Shown: positions 1 to 7,575 of the stretch, piece by piece
How positions within the stretch are numbered: position 1 is the first letter of the stretch
Layout: each line of letters begins with the position of its first letter
Assembly: GCA_036520715.1 (NCBI GenBank)
Contig: DATDJF010000370.1
Coordinates: 1-12,503, forward strand
Direction: 5' to 3'
From: JAEUPI01 sp036520715
Lineage (GTDB): Bacteria; Pseudomonadota; Gammaproteobacteria; Burkholderiales; Burkholderiaceae_C
Length of the DNA: 12,503 nucleotides
The notes under the pieces: generated by a model
Told to the model about the DNA's origin: nothing
The model's database searches: none
What the model saw: the letters and a program-made list of their open reading frames with translations, nothing else
Position numbers and translations under genes: made by a program

Positions 1-472
1 AGCAGCCCTCCATGATCGAGACGAAGGCGCTGGCACCGTCCACTCGGGCCGGCGGCAGGTTGTCGAACTTCTCGATCTCGGGAAAGCTGATGTCGACCTG
101 CGGGCGGCCGAGCGCGCGCCGCTGCTCGATCAACTGCGGCAGCCGATGCAGCGTCTGCGGCCCGAACACCAGGTCGACATACGGCGCCCGCTCGACGATC
201 GCCTGGCCTTCCTGGCTGGCCACGCAGCCGCCGACTCCGATCAACACCCCCTTGCGCTTGAGGTGCTTGACGCGGCCGAGGTCGGAAAAGACCTTCTCCT
301 GCGCCTTCTCGCGCACCGAGCAGGTGTTGAAGAGGATCAGGTCGGCCTGCTCGGGATCGGTGACCGTCTCGTAGCCGGCGTGCGCGCGCAGCACGTCGGC
401 CATCTTGTCGGAGTCGTACACGTTCATCTGGCACCCGAAGGTGCGGATGAAGACTTTCTTGGCGTGCGTCAC
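1..472 (-). CDS. miaB: MiaB, tRNA-2-methylthio-N6-isopentenyladenosine(37) methylthiotransferase (N-terminal part, truncated by window edge)
   Basis: Radical-SAM enzyme that adds the 2-methylthio group to isopentenyl-A37 of tRNAs reading UNN codons. The visible 157 residues are the UPF0004 N-terminal domain. They begin V-T-H-A-K-K-V-F-I-R-T-F-G-C-Q-M-N and carry the three auxiliary-cluster cysteines in their usual contexts: C14 (GCQMN), C51 (NTCSVRE) and C83 (GGCVA). The reading frame leaves the window at S-I-M-E-G-C157, where C157 is the first cysteine of the radical-SAM CxxxCxxC motif. The rest, including the TRAM domain, lies beyond the edge. The start is taken as GTG at 472, because no ATG precedes the conserved KKVFIRTFGCQMN block in this frame. 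The start lies only 16 bp after the stop of the upstream exported-protein gene, so the two are probably co-transcribed. No strong Shine-Dalgarno is visible. Family assignment is secure; the start codon is less so. Confidence 0.93.
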   Translation of the reverse strand, partial: MTHAKKVFIRTFGCQMNVYDSDKMADVLRAHAGYETVTDPEQADLILFNTCSVREKAQEKVFSDLGRVKHLKRKGVLIGVGGCVASQEGQAIVERAPYVDLVFGPQTLHRLPQLIEQRRALGRPQVDISFPEIEKFDNLPPARVDGASAFVSIMEGC

Positions 473-488
473 GGTCGAGGCCGCAGAC

Positions 489-881
489 CTAGGGCTTGGT
501 CCAGACCTGCGCGACCGGATCGAACGTCCAAGCCTTGGCGTCCTTCGGGTTGGTGGGCCAAGGTTGCTTCTTGCGCTCGACGTCGGTGAGGATCCACACG
601 TCCAGCACCAGGCCCAGCGGGTCGAGCACGTAGTTCACCGCTGCCTTCTGGCCCATCAGCGCGCCCGACATCACGATCAGGTTGTTGAGGCCGCGGATGC
701 GCGCCGCGGGTGCCAGCCGGGCCGGCTGGCCATTGACCAGCACCTCGGGCGGCTGGCCGAAGGCGATCTCGCCACGCAGCGCGTTGGCCGGGAAGTTTCG
801 CTGCACGGTTTGTGCGAGCGTGTTGCCCGCCAATACCAGCGCGAGCAACAACGCAGCGACACAGCGGGTCATGGTGTTCAT
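489..881 (-). CDS. Small exported protein of unknown function upstream of miaB
   Basis: I do not recognise a named family. From the ATG at 881 it encodes 130 residues. The first 23 look like a Sec signal peptide: M-N-T-M-T-R, then a hydrophobic run VAALLLALVLAG, with likely cleavage after A23 (NTLA/Q). The mature part of about 107 residues has no cysteine and no further membrane segment, so it is probably a soluble periplasmic protein. It contains short motifs RNFPANALRGEI (28-39), a V-L-V-N-G-Q stretch (47-52) and a hydrophobic V-L-D-P-L-G-L-V-L-D-V-W segment (85-96). It ends in a polar tail rich in W, P and K. An upstream in-frame ATG at 926 would place 15 arginine-rich residues before the signal peptide and is less likely; ATG at 872 is an alternative. 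It sits between tRNA-Met and miaB on the same strand, 16 bp from miaB. Confidence 0.75.
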   Translation of the reverse strand: MNTMTRCVAALLLALVLAGNTLAQTVQRNFPANALRGEIAFGQPPEVLVNGQPARLAPAARIRGLNNLIVMSGALMGQKAAVNYVLDPLGLVLDVWILTDVERKKQPWPTNPKDAKAWTFDPVAQVWTKP

Positions 882-935
882 CCAGCGGCTGTGACCGCCC
901 GCCGACGCGTGACGCCGAGCGAGCACTCAAGAGTT

Positions 936-1012
<77 letters not shown>

Positions 1013-1022
1013 CGAGCCGGGA

Positions 1023-1028
1023 ATTATA
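1023..1028 (-). promoter_or_regulatory. -10 box of the tRNA-Met promoter
   Basis: On the minus strand this reads TATAAT, a perfect sigma70 -10 hexamer, 10 bp before the first base of mature tRNA-Met. The DNA between it and the tRNA (tcCCGGCTCGGG) is a GC-rich discriminator of the kind seen at stringently controlled stable-RNA promoters. No good -35 sits at 16-18 bp: TTGAGA at 1056-1051 is 22 bp away, and tcgatg at 1050-1045 is weak. The transcript would have a leader of only a few nucleotides. Confidence 0.6.
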
Positions 1029-1079
1029 TCGGTCGGTGCCGTGGCATCGATCTCAAGCGCGCACCGGCGCGCAGCAACC

Positions 1080-2162
1080 ATGTTCAGCTTTTTTCGCAAG
1101 AAGCCGGTCGCTGCGCAGGCGGCGCCGGCCGGCGTACCGCTGGCCAGCACACCGCCGGCGGCGCTGGAGCCCGTCGACGCGTCGCACGCCGCTACCGAGG
1201 CCATGCCGCCATTGACGCGCCGCAGTTGGGTCGAGCGGCTGCGCGGCGGCCTGCGCAAGACCGGCAGCAGCATCACGCAGGTGTTCAGCGCGGCGCGCAT
1301 CGACGATGCGCTGTACGACGAACTCGAAGCAGCCTTGCTGATGGCCGATGCCGGACCGAACGCGACCAGGCACCTGCTCGACGACCTCAAGCGGCGCGTG
1401 CGCGAGTCCAATGCCCGTGAGCCGGCCGCCGTCAGGGGGTTGTTGGAAGACGGGCTGGCCGATCTGTTGCTGCCGCTGGAACGGCCGCTCGAGATCGGGC
1501 GCGCGGGCTGCACGGTGATGATGGTGGTGGGCGTCAATGGCGCCGGCAAGACCACCAGCATCGGCAAGCTGGCCTGCCACCTTGCCGACGCGCAGCAAAA
1601 GGTGCTGCTGGCCGCAGCCGACACCTTTCGCGCCGCGGCGCGCGAGCAGCTCGCGGTGTGGGCGCACCGCGTCGGCAGCGCGCGCGGCGCCGTCGAAATC
1701 GTCAGCCAGCAAGGCGGCGACCCGGCCGCCGTGGCCTACGACGCCGTGGTGGCCGGCCGTGCGCGCGCTTGCGACGTGGTGATCGCCGACACCGCCGGCC
1801 GCCTGCCGACGCAACTGCATTTGATGGAGGAGCTGAAGAAGGTGCAGCGCGTGATCGCCAAGGCCGACCCGCAGGCGCCGCACGAGGTGCTGATGGTGGT
1901 CGACGGCAACACCGGCCAGAACGCGCTGGCGCAGGTGCGCGCCTTCGACGCAGCGCTCGGCCTGACGGGCCTGATCGTGACCAAGCTCGATGGCACGGCC
2001 AAGGGCGGCGTGCTGGCGGCGATCGCGTTGTGGGCGCGCGAGCGTGCGGCGCAGCAACCCGGGCAACGCACGCTGGCGGTCTACTTTCTCGGTGTCGGCG
2101 AGGCGCTGGAGGATCTGCAGACTTTCAGCGCCCGCGAGTTCGCGCAGGCGCTGCTGGGCTGA
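1080..2162 (+). CDS. ftsY: FtsY, signal recognition particle receptor GTPase
   Basis: Membrane-associated SRP GTPase that docks the ribosome-Ffh-4.5S RNA complex at the Sec translocon. The 360-residue protein begins M-F-S-F-F-R-K-K-P. A short Ala/Pro-rich linker of about 45 residues replaces the long acidic A domain of the E. coli protein. The N domain four-helix bundle covers roughly 48-130. The G domain motifs are in order: P-loop GVNGAGKTT at 151-159, DTFRAAAREQ from D181, DTAGR at 237-241, TKLD at 301-304 (followed by GTAKGG), and the closing GVGE near the C terminus. An in-frame ATG 13 codons upstream (1041) exists, but the FtsY-like sequence starts at 1080, so 1080 is chosen. It is divergent from tRNA-Met with 67 bp between them. 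There is no clear Shine-Dalgarno. It converges on the DUF2726 gene. Confidence 0.97.
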   Translation: MFSFFRKKPVAAQAAPAGVPLASTPPAALEPVDASHAATEAMPPLTRRSWVERLRGGLRKTGSSITQVFSAARIDDALYDELEAALLMADAGPNATRHLLDDLKRRVRESNAREPAAVRGLLEDGLADLLLPLERPLEIGRAGCTVMMVVGVNGAGKTTSIGKLACHLADAQQKVLLAAADTFRAAAREQLAVWAHRVGSARGAVEIVSQQGGDPAAVAYDAVVAGRARACDVVIADTAGRLPTQLHLMEELKKVQRVIAKADPQAPHEVLMVVDGNTGQNALAQVRAFDAALGLTGLIVTKLDGTAKGGVLAAIALWARERAAQQPGQRTLAVYFLGVGEALEDLQTFSAREFAQALLG

Positions 2163-2187
2163 CCATACCGAGCGAGCCGCGCGGGAT

Positions 2188-2205
2188 GCCGGGCAAGGGC
2201 CCGGC
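2188..2205. terminator. GC-rich hairpin between convergent ftsY and DUF2726 gene
   Basis: GCCGGGC, loop AAGG, GCCCGGC: a perfect 7-bp stem with a 4-nt loop, 25 bp after the ftsY stop and 11 bp beyond the stop of the opposing gene. Symmetry lets it act on both transcripts. No T-tract follows on either strand, so it is not a classical intrinsic terminator. A transcript-end or 3'-stabilising role is inferred from its position. Confidence 0.4.
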
Positions 2206-2216
2206 GGCCTGCAGCC

Positions 2217-2924
2217 TCAGCGGTGCGCAGCGGCTCCGTTGGCCGGCAGGGCGTCGAGGTCGTCGAACAACGTCGACGACACCGGCTCCATCGCGGTGTC
2301 GTGCGCCAGTGCATCGCCGTGGGCGAGGATCTCTTCCATCTCGGCCACCGGCAACAGACCCATCGGCCGCGAGCCGCTGAAGGCCATCATGCCCTGCGGG
2401 CCGTCCTGCAGCAGCGGCGCCATCTGCGTGCGCACCTCGGCCACGGTGGGCAGCGAGGCGTCCGACCAGGTGAGCACGTTGATGTGCGCAGCGCGCAGCA
2501 CCTTGGTCATGCGCTCGTGACGCTGGCGCGCGCGAGCGCTTTGCTGCGCCGGGCGGATGTCGATCACCGCCAGCACCCGCGACCCCTGGTCGCACACCAC
2601 CAGGTCGGCATTCAGGCAGCCCACCCGCGACACCCATTGGCTGTACGAGTGACGTGTGGGCACGCGCAGGAATCTCGACAGCGGCACCTGCGACAGCACG
2701 ACTTGTTGCGGCAACGCGCGACGCACGGTCTCGAACGCCTTGCGCTCCGGTGTCGTCATCACGCGGGCTGCCTCGGGCGGCCAATCGGCCACGGTGTCGA
2801 GCGCATCGTTGCGACTCGATCGAGCGCGGGTCTTGGATGGCCGGCGCCGCATCAGCAAATAGGTGATCAACAGAGCGATCACGGCGGCGAGCGCGAAAGC
2901 AGAGAGCGAATCGGTAGGCAGCAT
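2217..2924 (-). CDS. Membrane-anchored DUF2726-domain protein
   Basis: The 235-residue protein has one N-terminal membrane helix (about 8-25, FALAAVIALLITYLL) followed by an arginine-rich stop-transfer segment (MRRRPSKTRAR), a linker, and a DUF2726-like domain at about 57-172. That family is thought to have a restriction-endonuclease-like fold. The domain begins TTPERKAFETVRRAL and contains Q-V-P-L-S-R-F-L-R-V, then NADLVVCD and VLAVIDIR. By recollection the family usually has a D-F-V then I-E-L-D-D pattern at the last two positions, so the putative active site looks altered here (D107, D122, R124). The C-terminal 60 residues are acidic and low in recognisable features. The start is placed at ATG 2924 (M-L-P-T-D-S), just before the membrane helix; an ATG at 2978 would add 18 residues. 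Its function is unknown. It lies between ftsY (convergent) and ffh (same strand, 223 bp away). Confidence 0.8.
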   Translation of the reverse strand: MLPTDSLSAFALAAVIALLITYLLMRRRPSKTRARSSRNDALDTVADWPPEAARVMTTPERKAFETVRRALPQQVVLSQVPLSRFLRVPTRHSYSQWVSRVGCLNADLVVCDQGSRVLAVIDIRPAQQSARARQRHERMTKVLRAAHINVLTWSDASLPTVAEVRTQMAPLLQDGPQGMMAFSGSRPMGLLPVAEMEEILAHGDALAHDTAMEPVSSTLFDDLDALPANGAAAHR

Positions 2925-3147
2925 TTCTTTGGCGCGCGAGTCAGCGGGCGGGTTGTGACGCCAACTTACGAGCAGCAACCGGCAGGGTCAACCGACACGC
3001 GGCGAAAGGCGTAAGAACACGTTTCGACGCCCTGCAGACAGGGGTATTCCTGAGGCCGAGATGCCAACTAATACCAACCCGTAACAGCGGCGCAGTTGTG
3101 ACAGCGGCGGATGCGAACGCCGCCAGGCCGTGTGCAACGCGGCAGGG
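2925..3147. other. Intergenic region between ffh and the DUF2726 gene
   Basis: A 223-bp non-coding gap between two minus-strand genes, less GC-rich in its middle (about 3059-3085) than its surroundings. It holds the tentative DUF2726 promoter, a 9-bp direct repeat acagcggcg at 3084-3092 and 3101-3109, and a weak inverted repeat GGCGG/CCGCC (3106-3110 and 3120-3124, 9-nt loop) 24 bp after the ffh stop. I see no convincing ORF, no T-tract terminator and no RNA gene. Confidence 0.5.
2963..2991 (-). promoter_or_regulatory. Possible sigma70 promoter of the DUF2726 gene
   Basis: The minus strand reads TTGACC, exactly 17 bp, then TAAGTT. The -35 matches 5 of 6 consensus bases and the -10 only 3 of 6. 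It would give a leader of about 30 nt before the ATG at 2924. Position and spacing support it, but the weak -10 keeps this tentative. Confidence 0.3.
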
Positions 3148-4506
3148 TCAGTGCCCGCCGAACCCGCCGAGTCCGCCCATGCGACGCATCATCTTCATCA
3201 GGCCGCCGCCCTTCATCTTCTTCATCATCGTGCGCATCTGCTCGAACTGATTGAGCAGGCGGTTGATTTCCTGCACCTGCACGCCTGCGCCCGCGGCGAT
3301 GCGCCGTTTGCGGCTGGCCTTGAGCAGCTCGGGCTTGCGCCGCTCTTGCGGCGTCATCGAGTGGATGATGCCGGTCATGCGGCGCACGTCGCGCTCGGCA
3401 CGATCGAGGTCCGCCTGGCCGGCCTTGGCAGCCAGTTGCGCCGGCAGCTTGTCGATCAGGCCGCCCAGGCCGCCCATCTTGCGCATCTGCCCGAGCTGCT
3501 GCACGAAGTCCTCGAGGTCGAATGCGTCGCCTGACTTGACCTTGGCGGCCAGTTGTTGGGCGGCTTCGAGGTCGACGTTCTTCTGCACCGATTCGACGAG
3601 CGCCACGATGTCGCCCATGCCGAGCACGCGGCCGGCATGGCGCTCGGCATCGAACGCCTCGAGGCCATCGATCTTCTCGGAGGTGCCGGCGAACTTGATC
3701 GGCGCGCCGGTCACCTGCCGCACCGACAGTGCGGCGCCGCCGCGCGAATCGCCATCGAGCTTGGTCAGCACCACGCCGGTCAGCGGCAGCGCCTCATGGA
3801 ACGCCTTGGCCACGTTGACCGCGTCCTGGCCCTGCATCGCATCGACCACGAACAGCGTCTCCACCGGCTTCAGGGCGGCGTGCAGCGCGCGGATCTCGTC
3901 CATCATCGGCTGATCGATCGCCAGCCGGCCTGCGGTGTCGACCAGCAGCACGTCGGCGTAGTGGCGCTTGGCGTGATCCAGCGCGGCACGGGCAATGTCC
4001 ACCGGCGATTGCCCCGCTTCGGAGGCGAACCACAACGCGCCGGCCTGCGCGGTGACGACGCGCAGCTGCTCGATGGCGGCCGGCCGGTAGACGTCGGTGG
4101 ACACCGTGAGCACCTTCTTCTTGCGTCGCTCGATCAGGTGGCGCGCCAGCTTGGCCGTGGTGGTGGTTTTGCCCGCGCCCTGCAGGCCGGCCATCAGGAT
4201 CACCGCCGGCGGCTGCACCGCCAGATCGAGCTCGGAGACCCCTTGGCCCATCGTGGCCGCCAGCTCCTTGTGCACGATGCCGACCAGCGCCTGGCCGGGG
4301 TTGAGCGAGCCGACGACCTCCTGGCCCAGCGCCTTGTCCTTGACGCGTGCGATGAACTCGCGCACCACCGGTAGCGCCACGTCCGCCTCGAGCAGCGCCA
4401 TACGAATCTCGCGCAGCATGTCCTGCACGTTGGCTTCGGTGATGCGCGCCTGCCCGCGCAGCGACTTGACCAGGTGCGACAGGCGGTCGGTGAGTGCAGA
4501 AGCCAT
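3148..4506 (-). CDS. ffh: Ffh, signal recognition particle protein (SRP54 homologue)
   Basis: GTPase that, with 4.5S RNA, binds hydrophobic signal sequences on nascent chains and hands the ribosome to FtsY. The 452-residue length is typical. The N domain covers about 1-95. The G domain has P-loop GLQGAGKTT at 107-115, DVYRPAAIEQL at 138-148, DTAGR at 190-194, TKLDGDSRGG from T248, and the G-T-S-E-K closing motif (274-278) leading into G-L-E-A-F. The methionine-rich M domain (about 300-452) carries SMTPQERRKPELL and SRKRRIAAGAG (the RNA-binding region, 383-408), then M-K-K-M-K-G-G-G-L-M-K-M-M. It ends in a Gly-rich G-L-G-G-F-G-G-H tail. The start is ATG 4506 (M-A-S-A-L-T-D-R-L-S), matching the family; an in-frame ATG 20 codons upstream gives an unrelated basic leader. 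It is divergent from ypjD across 68 bp, an arrangement also known from E. coli. Confidence 0.97.
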   Translation of the reverse strand: MASALTDRLSHLVKSLRGQARITEANVQDMLREIRMALLEADVALPVVREFIARVKDKALGQEVVGSLNPGQALVGIVHKELAATMGQGVSELDLAVQPPAVILMAGLQGAGKTTTTAKLARHLIERRKKKVLTVSTDVYRPAAIEQLRVVTAQAGALWFASEAGQSPVDIARAALDHAKRHYADVLLVDTAGRLAIDQPMMDEIRALHAALKPVETLFVVDAMQGQDAVNVAKAFHEALPLTGVVLTKLDGDSRGGAALSVRQVTGAPIKFAGTSEKIDGLEAFDAERHAGRVLGMGDIVALVESVQKNVDLEAAQQLAAKVKSGDAFDLEDFVQQLGQMRKMGGLGGLIDKLPAQLAAKAGQADLDRAERDVRRMTGIIHSMTPQERRKPELLKASRKRRIAAGAGVQVQEINRLLNQFEQMRTMMKKMKGGGLMKMMRRMGGLGGFGGH

Positions 4507-4523
4507 GAAGGAAGATGCGGTGG

Positions 4524-4556
4524 GCGACCGTCGGCAGCGCTGCACGCGGCGGTCGC
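4524..4556. repeat. Inverted repeats in the ffh/ypjD divergent promoter region
   Basis: GCGACCG (4524-4530) and CGGTCGC (4550-4556) form a perfect 7-bp inverted repeat. Its 19-bp spacer holds a perfect 10-bp palindrome, gcagcgctgc (4534-4543). The whole fills about half of the 68-bp gap between the two divergent start codons. It could be an operator or an mRNA hairpin; the GC content makes chance dyads likelier than usual. Confidence 0.4.
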
Positions 4557-4574
4557 GAAAGTACACTTGGATCG

Positions 4575-5369
4575 ATGATTCTATCGAGCGACTCTCTCGC
4601 GTCGGGACTCGCCATCACGGCCTTGGTGGCGTACGGCCTGGCCGCGTGGCCACGGCGAGAGAGTTCGCGCATCGACGCAGCGGCGTTGGCGGTCGGCTGG
4701 GTCGCGCACGGCCTGGCGCTGCTGGTCGACATCGCCGGCGCCGGGCAGGGTGCCCGCCTCGGGTTTGCGCCGGTGTTGTCGCTCACCGTGTGGCTGGTGT
4801 TGCTGGTGCACGCGATCGAGAGCCGCATGCTGCCGCTGCCCGCCGTGCGCCGCGCGCTGGCGCTGGTCGGCAGCGCGGCGGTTGTGCTCATGTGGGTCTT
4901 CCCTGGCGAGGTGCGCCTGGCCAGCCACAGCCCGTGGGCACCGGTTCACTGGGTGCTCGGCGTGGTGTCGTACGGGCTGTTCGGCGTGGCCGTGTTGCAT
5001 GCCTGGATGCTCGACTCCGCCGAGCGCCGCATGCGCAACCGCAGCGGCAGCGCGGGTACGGTGCTGGGGTTGCCGTTGCTGCGGCTCGAGCGCCTGACGT
5101 TCGGCTTTGTCGAAGCCGGCTTCGTCGTGTTGACCTTGGCGCTGGCGCTGGGCGTGCTCACCGCGGCCCGCTGGCGCTGGGATCACAAGACGATCTTTTC
5201 GTTGCTCGGTTGGGCGGTGTTCGCGGGCTTGCTGGCGGGCCGCCTGTTGCGCGGCTGGCGCGGTCGCCAGGCCACACGCTGGCTGTACTCCGGCGCGGCG
5301 CTGCTGCTGCTGGCCTATGTGGGTTCGCGCTTCGTGCTCGAGGTCGTCCTCGGGCGCTCGGTGTATTGA
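4575..5369 (+). CDS. ypjD: YpjD/CcsA-family inner-membrane protein (cytochrome c assembly-like)
   Basis: A 264-residue, almost entirely hydrophobic protein with about eight predicted membrane helices, for example near 8-25, 36-54, 65-82, 92-109, 124-146, 178-198, 208-224 and 237-256. It belongs to the CcsA/CcmC-like 'cytochrome c assembly protein' superfamily. A W-R-W-D-H-K segment (200-205) sits where CcsA-type proteins have W-x-W-D-P-K. Histidines at 45, 79, 125, 142 and 204 are candidate haem or metal ligands. Despite the family name, YpjD (CorE) is not established as a c-type cytochrome maturation factor; in enterobacteria it has been linked to magnesium/cobalt tolerance. The start is ATG 4575, immediately before the first helix; ATG 4515 would run back into the promoter region. 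It heads an apparent operon with the PP0621-family gene, pilS, pilR and ampD. TACACT at 4562-4567 is a weak possible -10. Confidence 0.88.
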   Translation: MILSSDSLASGLAITALVAYGLAAWPRRESSRIDAAALAVGWVAHGLALLVDIAGAGQGARLGFAPVLSLTVWLVLLVHAIESRMLPLPAVRRALALVGSAAVVLMWVFPGEVRLASHSPWAPVHWVLGVVSYGLFGVAVLHAWMLDSAERRMRNRSGSAGTVLGLPLLRLERLTFGFVEAGFVVLTLALALGVLTAARWRWDHKTIFSLLGWAVFAGLLAGRLLRGWRGRQATRWLYSGAALLLLAYVGSRFVLEVVLGRSVY

Positions 5370-5392
5370 GGTTTTCGTCGAGGGCCTGAGCC

Positions 5393-5632
5393 GTGGTGCT
5401 GCGAGTGGTGATTGTGGTGTTGGTGGTGGCGGTCATCCTGTGGCTGCTGACCGCGCGCTCGCGCGCACGTGCGGGCAAGGCCGCGCCCAAGCCGCGACAG
5501 CCCGAGTCGTTTGCCCGCTGCGCGCAGTGCGGCGGGCACCTGCCGCTCAACGATGCGGTGGTCGATCGCGACATCGCCTATTGCAGCGAGGCGCACCGCC
5601 TGGCCGGGCCGAGAGATCATGGCGGCTCCTGA
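5393..5632 (+). CDS. PP0621-family small membrane protein with zinc-ribbon-like motif
   Basis: A 79-residue protein. An N-terminal hydrophobic helix (VVIVVLVVAVILWLL, about 5-19) is followed by a basic stretch (ARSRARAGKAAPKPR). The C-terminal half carries C43-A-Q-C46 and then C64-S-E-A-H68 after P-L-N-D-A-V-V. This CxxC...CxxxH arrangement suggests one bound metal ion, probably zinc, and matches the uncharacterised PP0621 family often found beside pilS. Its function is unknown. The start is GTG 5393: AGGG at 5381-5384 lies 8 nt upstream, and no ATG precedes the helix. It lies 23 bp after ypjD and 27 bp before pilS, so it is very probably co-transcribed with both. Confidence 0.82.
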   Translation: MVLRVVIVVLVVAVILWLLTARSRARAGKAAPKPRQPESFARCAQCGGHLPLNDAVVDRDIAYCSEAHRLAGPRDHGGS

Positions 5633-5659
5633 GCGCTGCCGGCGCGCACCACGCAGCGC

Positions 5660-7575
5660 ATGAACGAGCCGTACTCCGATCGGCGCGGCGGCGAACGCCG
5701 TCAGTCCGAGCGCCGGACGAGCCGGCCGATGCTCGACGAGTCGTGGTTCGGGGCCCTCGGAGACGCCGACACCGAGCTGCAAGGCGATGACGCGTTCGAC
5801 GCGGCGCGATTGCCGCCGGCCGAGCGCAGCGCGCCGTCTGCAACCGTAGACGCCCGCCGCGATGCGCTGCGCCAGCAGTCGCGCGAGGCGCGCCGGTTGG
5901 CGACCTCGAGCGACACCGCGCTGCATCGCGTGTTTCGCACCTACGTCGCCGCTCGCGCCGTGCTGGGCCTGCTGCTGGCGTCGGTGCCGTGGGTGGTGTC
6001 GCTGCCCAACGTGGGCAGTCCGCTGCCGCTGATCCTGCTGTGCCTGGGTTATGCCGCTCAGAGCGTCACGCTGTGGATGCTGCCGCAGATGCGGCCGGGC
6101 GAAGCCCCTGCGATGACGCGGCTGGGCCGGCGCCAATGGCTGGCCACGATCGGTGTCGACCTGCTCGTGTTCGCTGCGCTGCACTTGTTCGATCCGGGTG
6201 CCAACCTGAACTTCGGCGCCCTGCTGGTGTTGCCGGTGCTGATGTCGGGCGTGATGACCACGCGGCTGGCCGCGACGGGAGCGGCGGCGGCCGTGGCGCT
6301 GGTGTTGCTGAGCGGCGTGTGGCGTGCCGCGCCCGCGCTGGGTGACGTCGGGGTGCTGTTCACCCAGGCCGGCCTGGCCGGCATCGGCGTGTTCATGATC
6401 GCGCTGCTGGCCAGCGAGTTTTCGGGCCGCCTGGTGCGCGAGGAGATGGCCGCACGCGGCAGCCTGGAAATCGCTCGCCAGCAGGCCCAGCTCAATCGCT
6501 TGGTGATCGAAGAGATGTCCGACGGCGTGCTGGTGGTCGACCGGCGCGCCCGCGTGCGCACCGCCAACCCGGCGGCGCGCGCGCTGTTGGCAGCCAGCGG
6601 CATGGCGGAGCCGGCGCCGTTCCCGCTGCACAACAACGATGCCTGGACACCACTGCAGGCCGCGGTGGAGCGAGCGTTCGAACAGGGCAGTTGGCCGGAC
6701 ACGGCGCGCGAGGTGCGCCTGATGTTCGAAGACGGCCAATCGCGCACGCTGCAAGTGAGGGCGCGTTTCACGCGCCGGCGACCGCTCGACCGCGATGGTG
6801 CGCCGCCCGAGGAGTTCTGCGTCGTCTTCCTGGAGGACTTGCGCACCGTGCAATCGCGCGGCCGGCAGGAAAAGCTCGCCGCGATGGGCCGGGTCTCGGC
6901 CGGCATCGCGCACGAGATTCGCAACCCGCTGGCGGCGATCGCTCAGGCCAACGCGCTGCTGCTGGAGGACGTGTTGTCCAACGAACAGCACTACCTGGCG
7001 CGCATGGTGGCCGACAACGTGGACCGCCTGAAGCGCATCGTCGACGACGTGATGGAGGCCTCGCCGGGCGCGGCCACCGAGCGGCGCGTGCTCGATGCGC
7101 GCGCCGCCGTGCAGGCCGTGTGCACCGACTGGGCGCGCACCGTGGGGCTGTCGCTGGGCGCCGACAGCCGGCTGCAGCTCGAGCTGCCGGGCGAAGCCAT
7201 CACCGTGGCTTTCGATCCCGAGCACCTGCGGCGCGTGCTGGTCAATCTGCTCGACAACGCCGGGCGCCACGCCAGCGATGCGCCCGGCTCGATTCGCGTG
7301 CACCTGTTCGCGCCGGACGAGCTGGGAGCCGTGCTGGCGGTGGCCAGCGACGGCGCGGCCATCGCCGCCGACGTGGAGCGCCATCTGTTCGAACCCTTCT
7401 TCTCGACGCGCAGCCGCGGCACCGGCTTGGGCTTGTATATTTGCCGCGAACTGTGCGTGCGTCACGGTGCCAGCATCGAGTTCAGGCCGCTGGACGGCGG
7501 GCAGCGGCACCACAACGAGTTCCGTGTGACGATGCAACGCGCCGCGATGACGGCGCAGGAGGCACCAAGCCAAGC

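Noticed and set aside
1053..2066. 337-codon open frame opposite ftsY, with a His-rich run
   Set aside because: The His run is the antisense of M-M-V-V codons before the FtsY P-loop; it is not a metal-binding protein.
3106..3124. Hairpin after ffh as an intrinsic terminator
   Set aside because: Only a 5-bp stem with a 9-nt loop and no T-tract, too weak to annotate as a terminator.
2980..3150. Sequence ggcagggtca occurring at both ends of the ffh/DUF2726 gap, as possible attachment sites
   Set aside because: Only 10 bp long, with nothing mobile between the copies, and one copy overlaps the ffh stop codon; chance is likelier.
5315..7573. 752-codon open frame on the minus strand opposite pilS
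   Set aside because: Shadow of pilS; the composition is dominated by R, H, Q and A, with no motifs and no start context.
6691..7575. An in-frame 5' extension of pilR reaching back to 6691
   Set aside because: It lies inside pilS in another frame and is Arg/Ala-rich without similarity. The ATGA overlap at 7576 gives the standard receiver-domain start.
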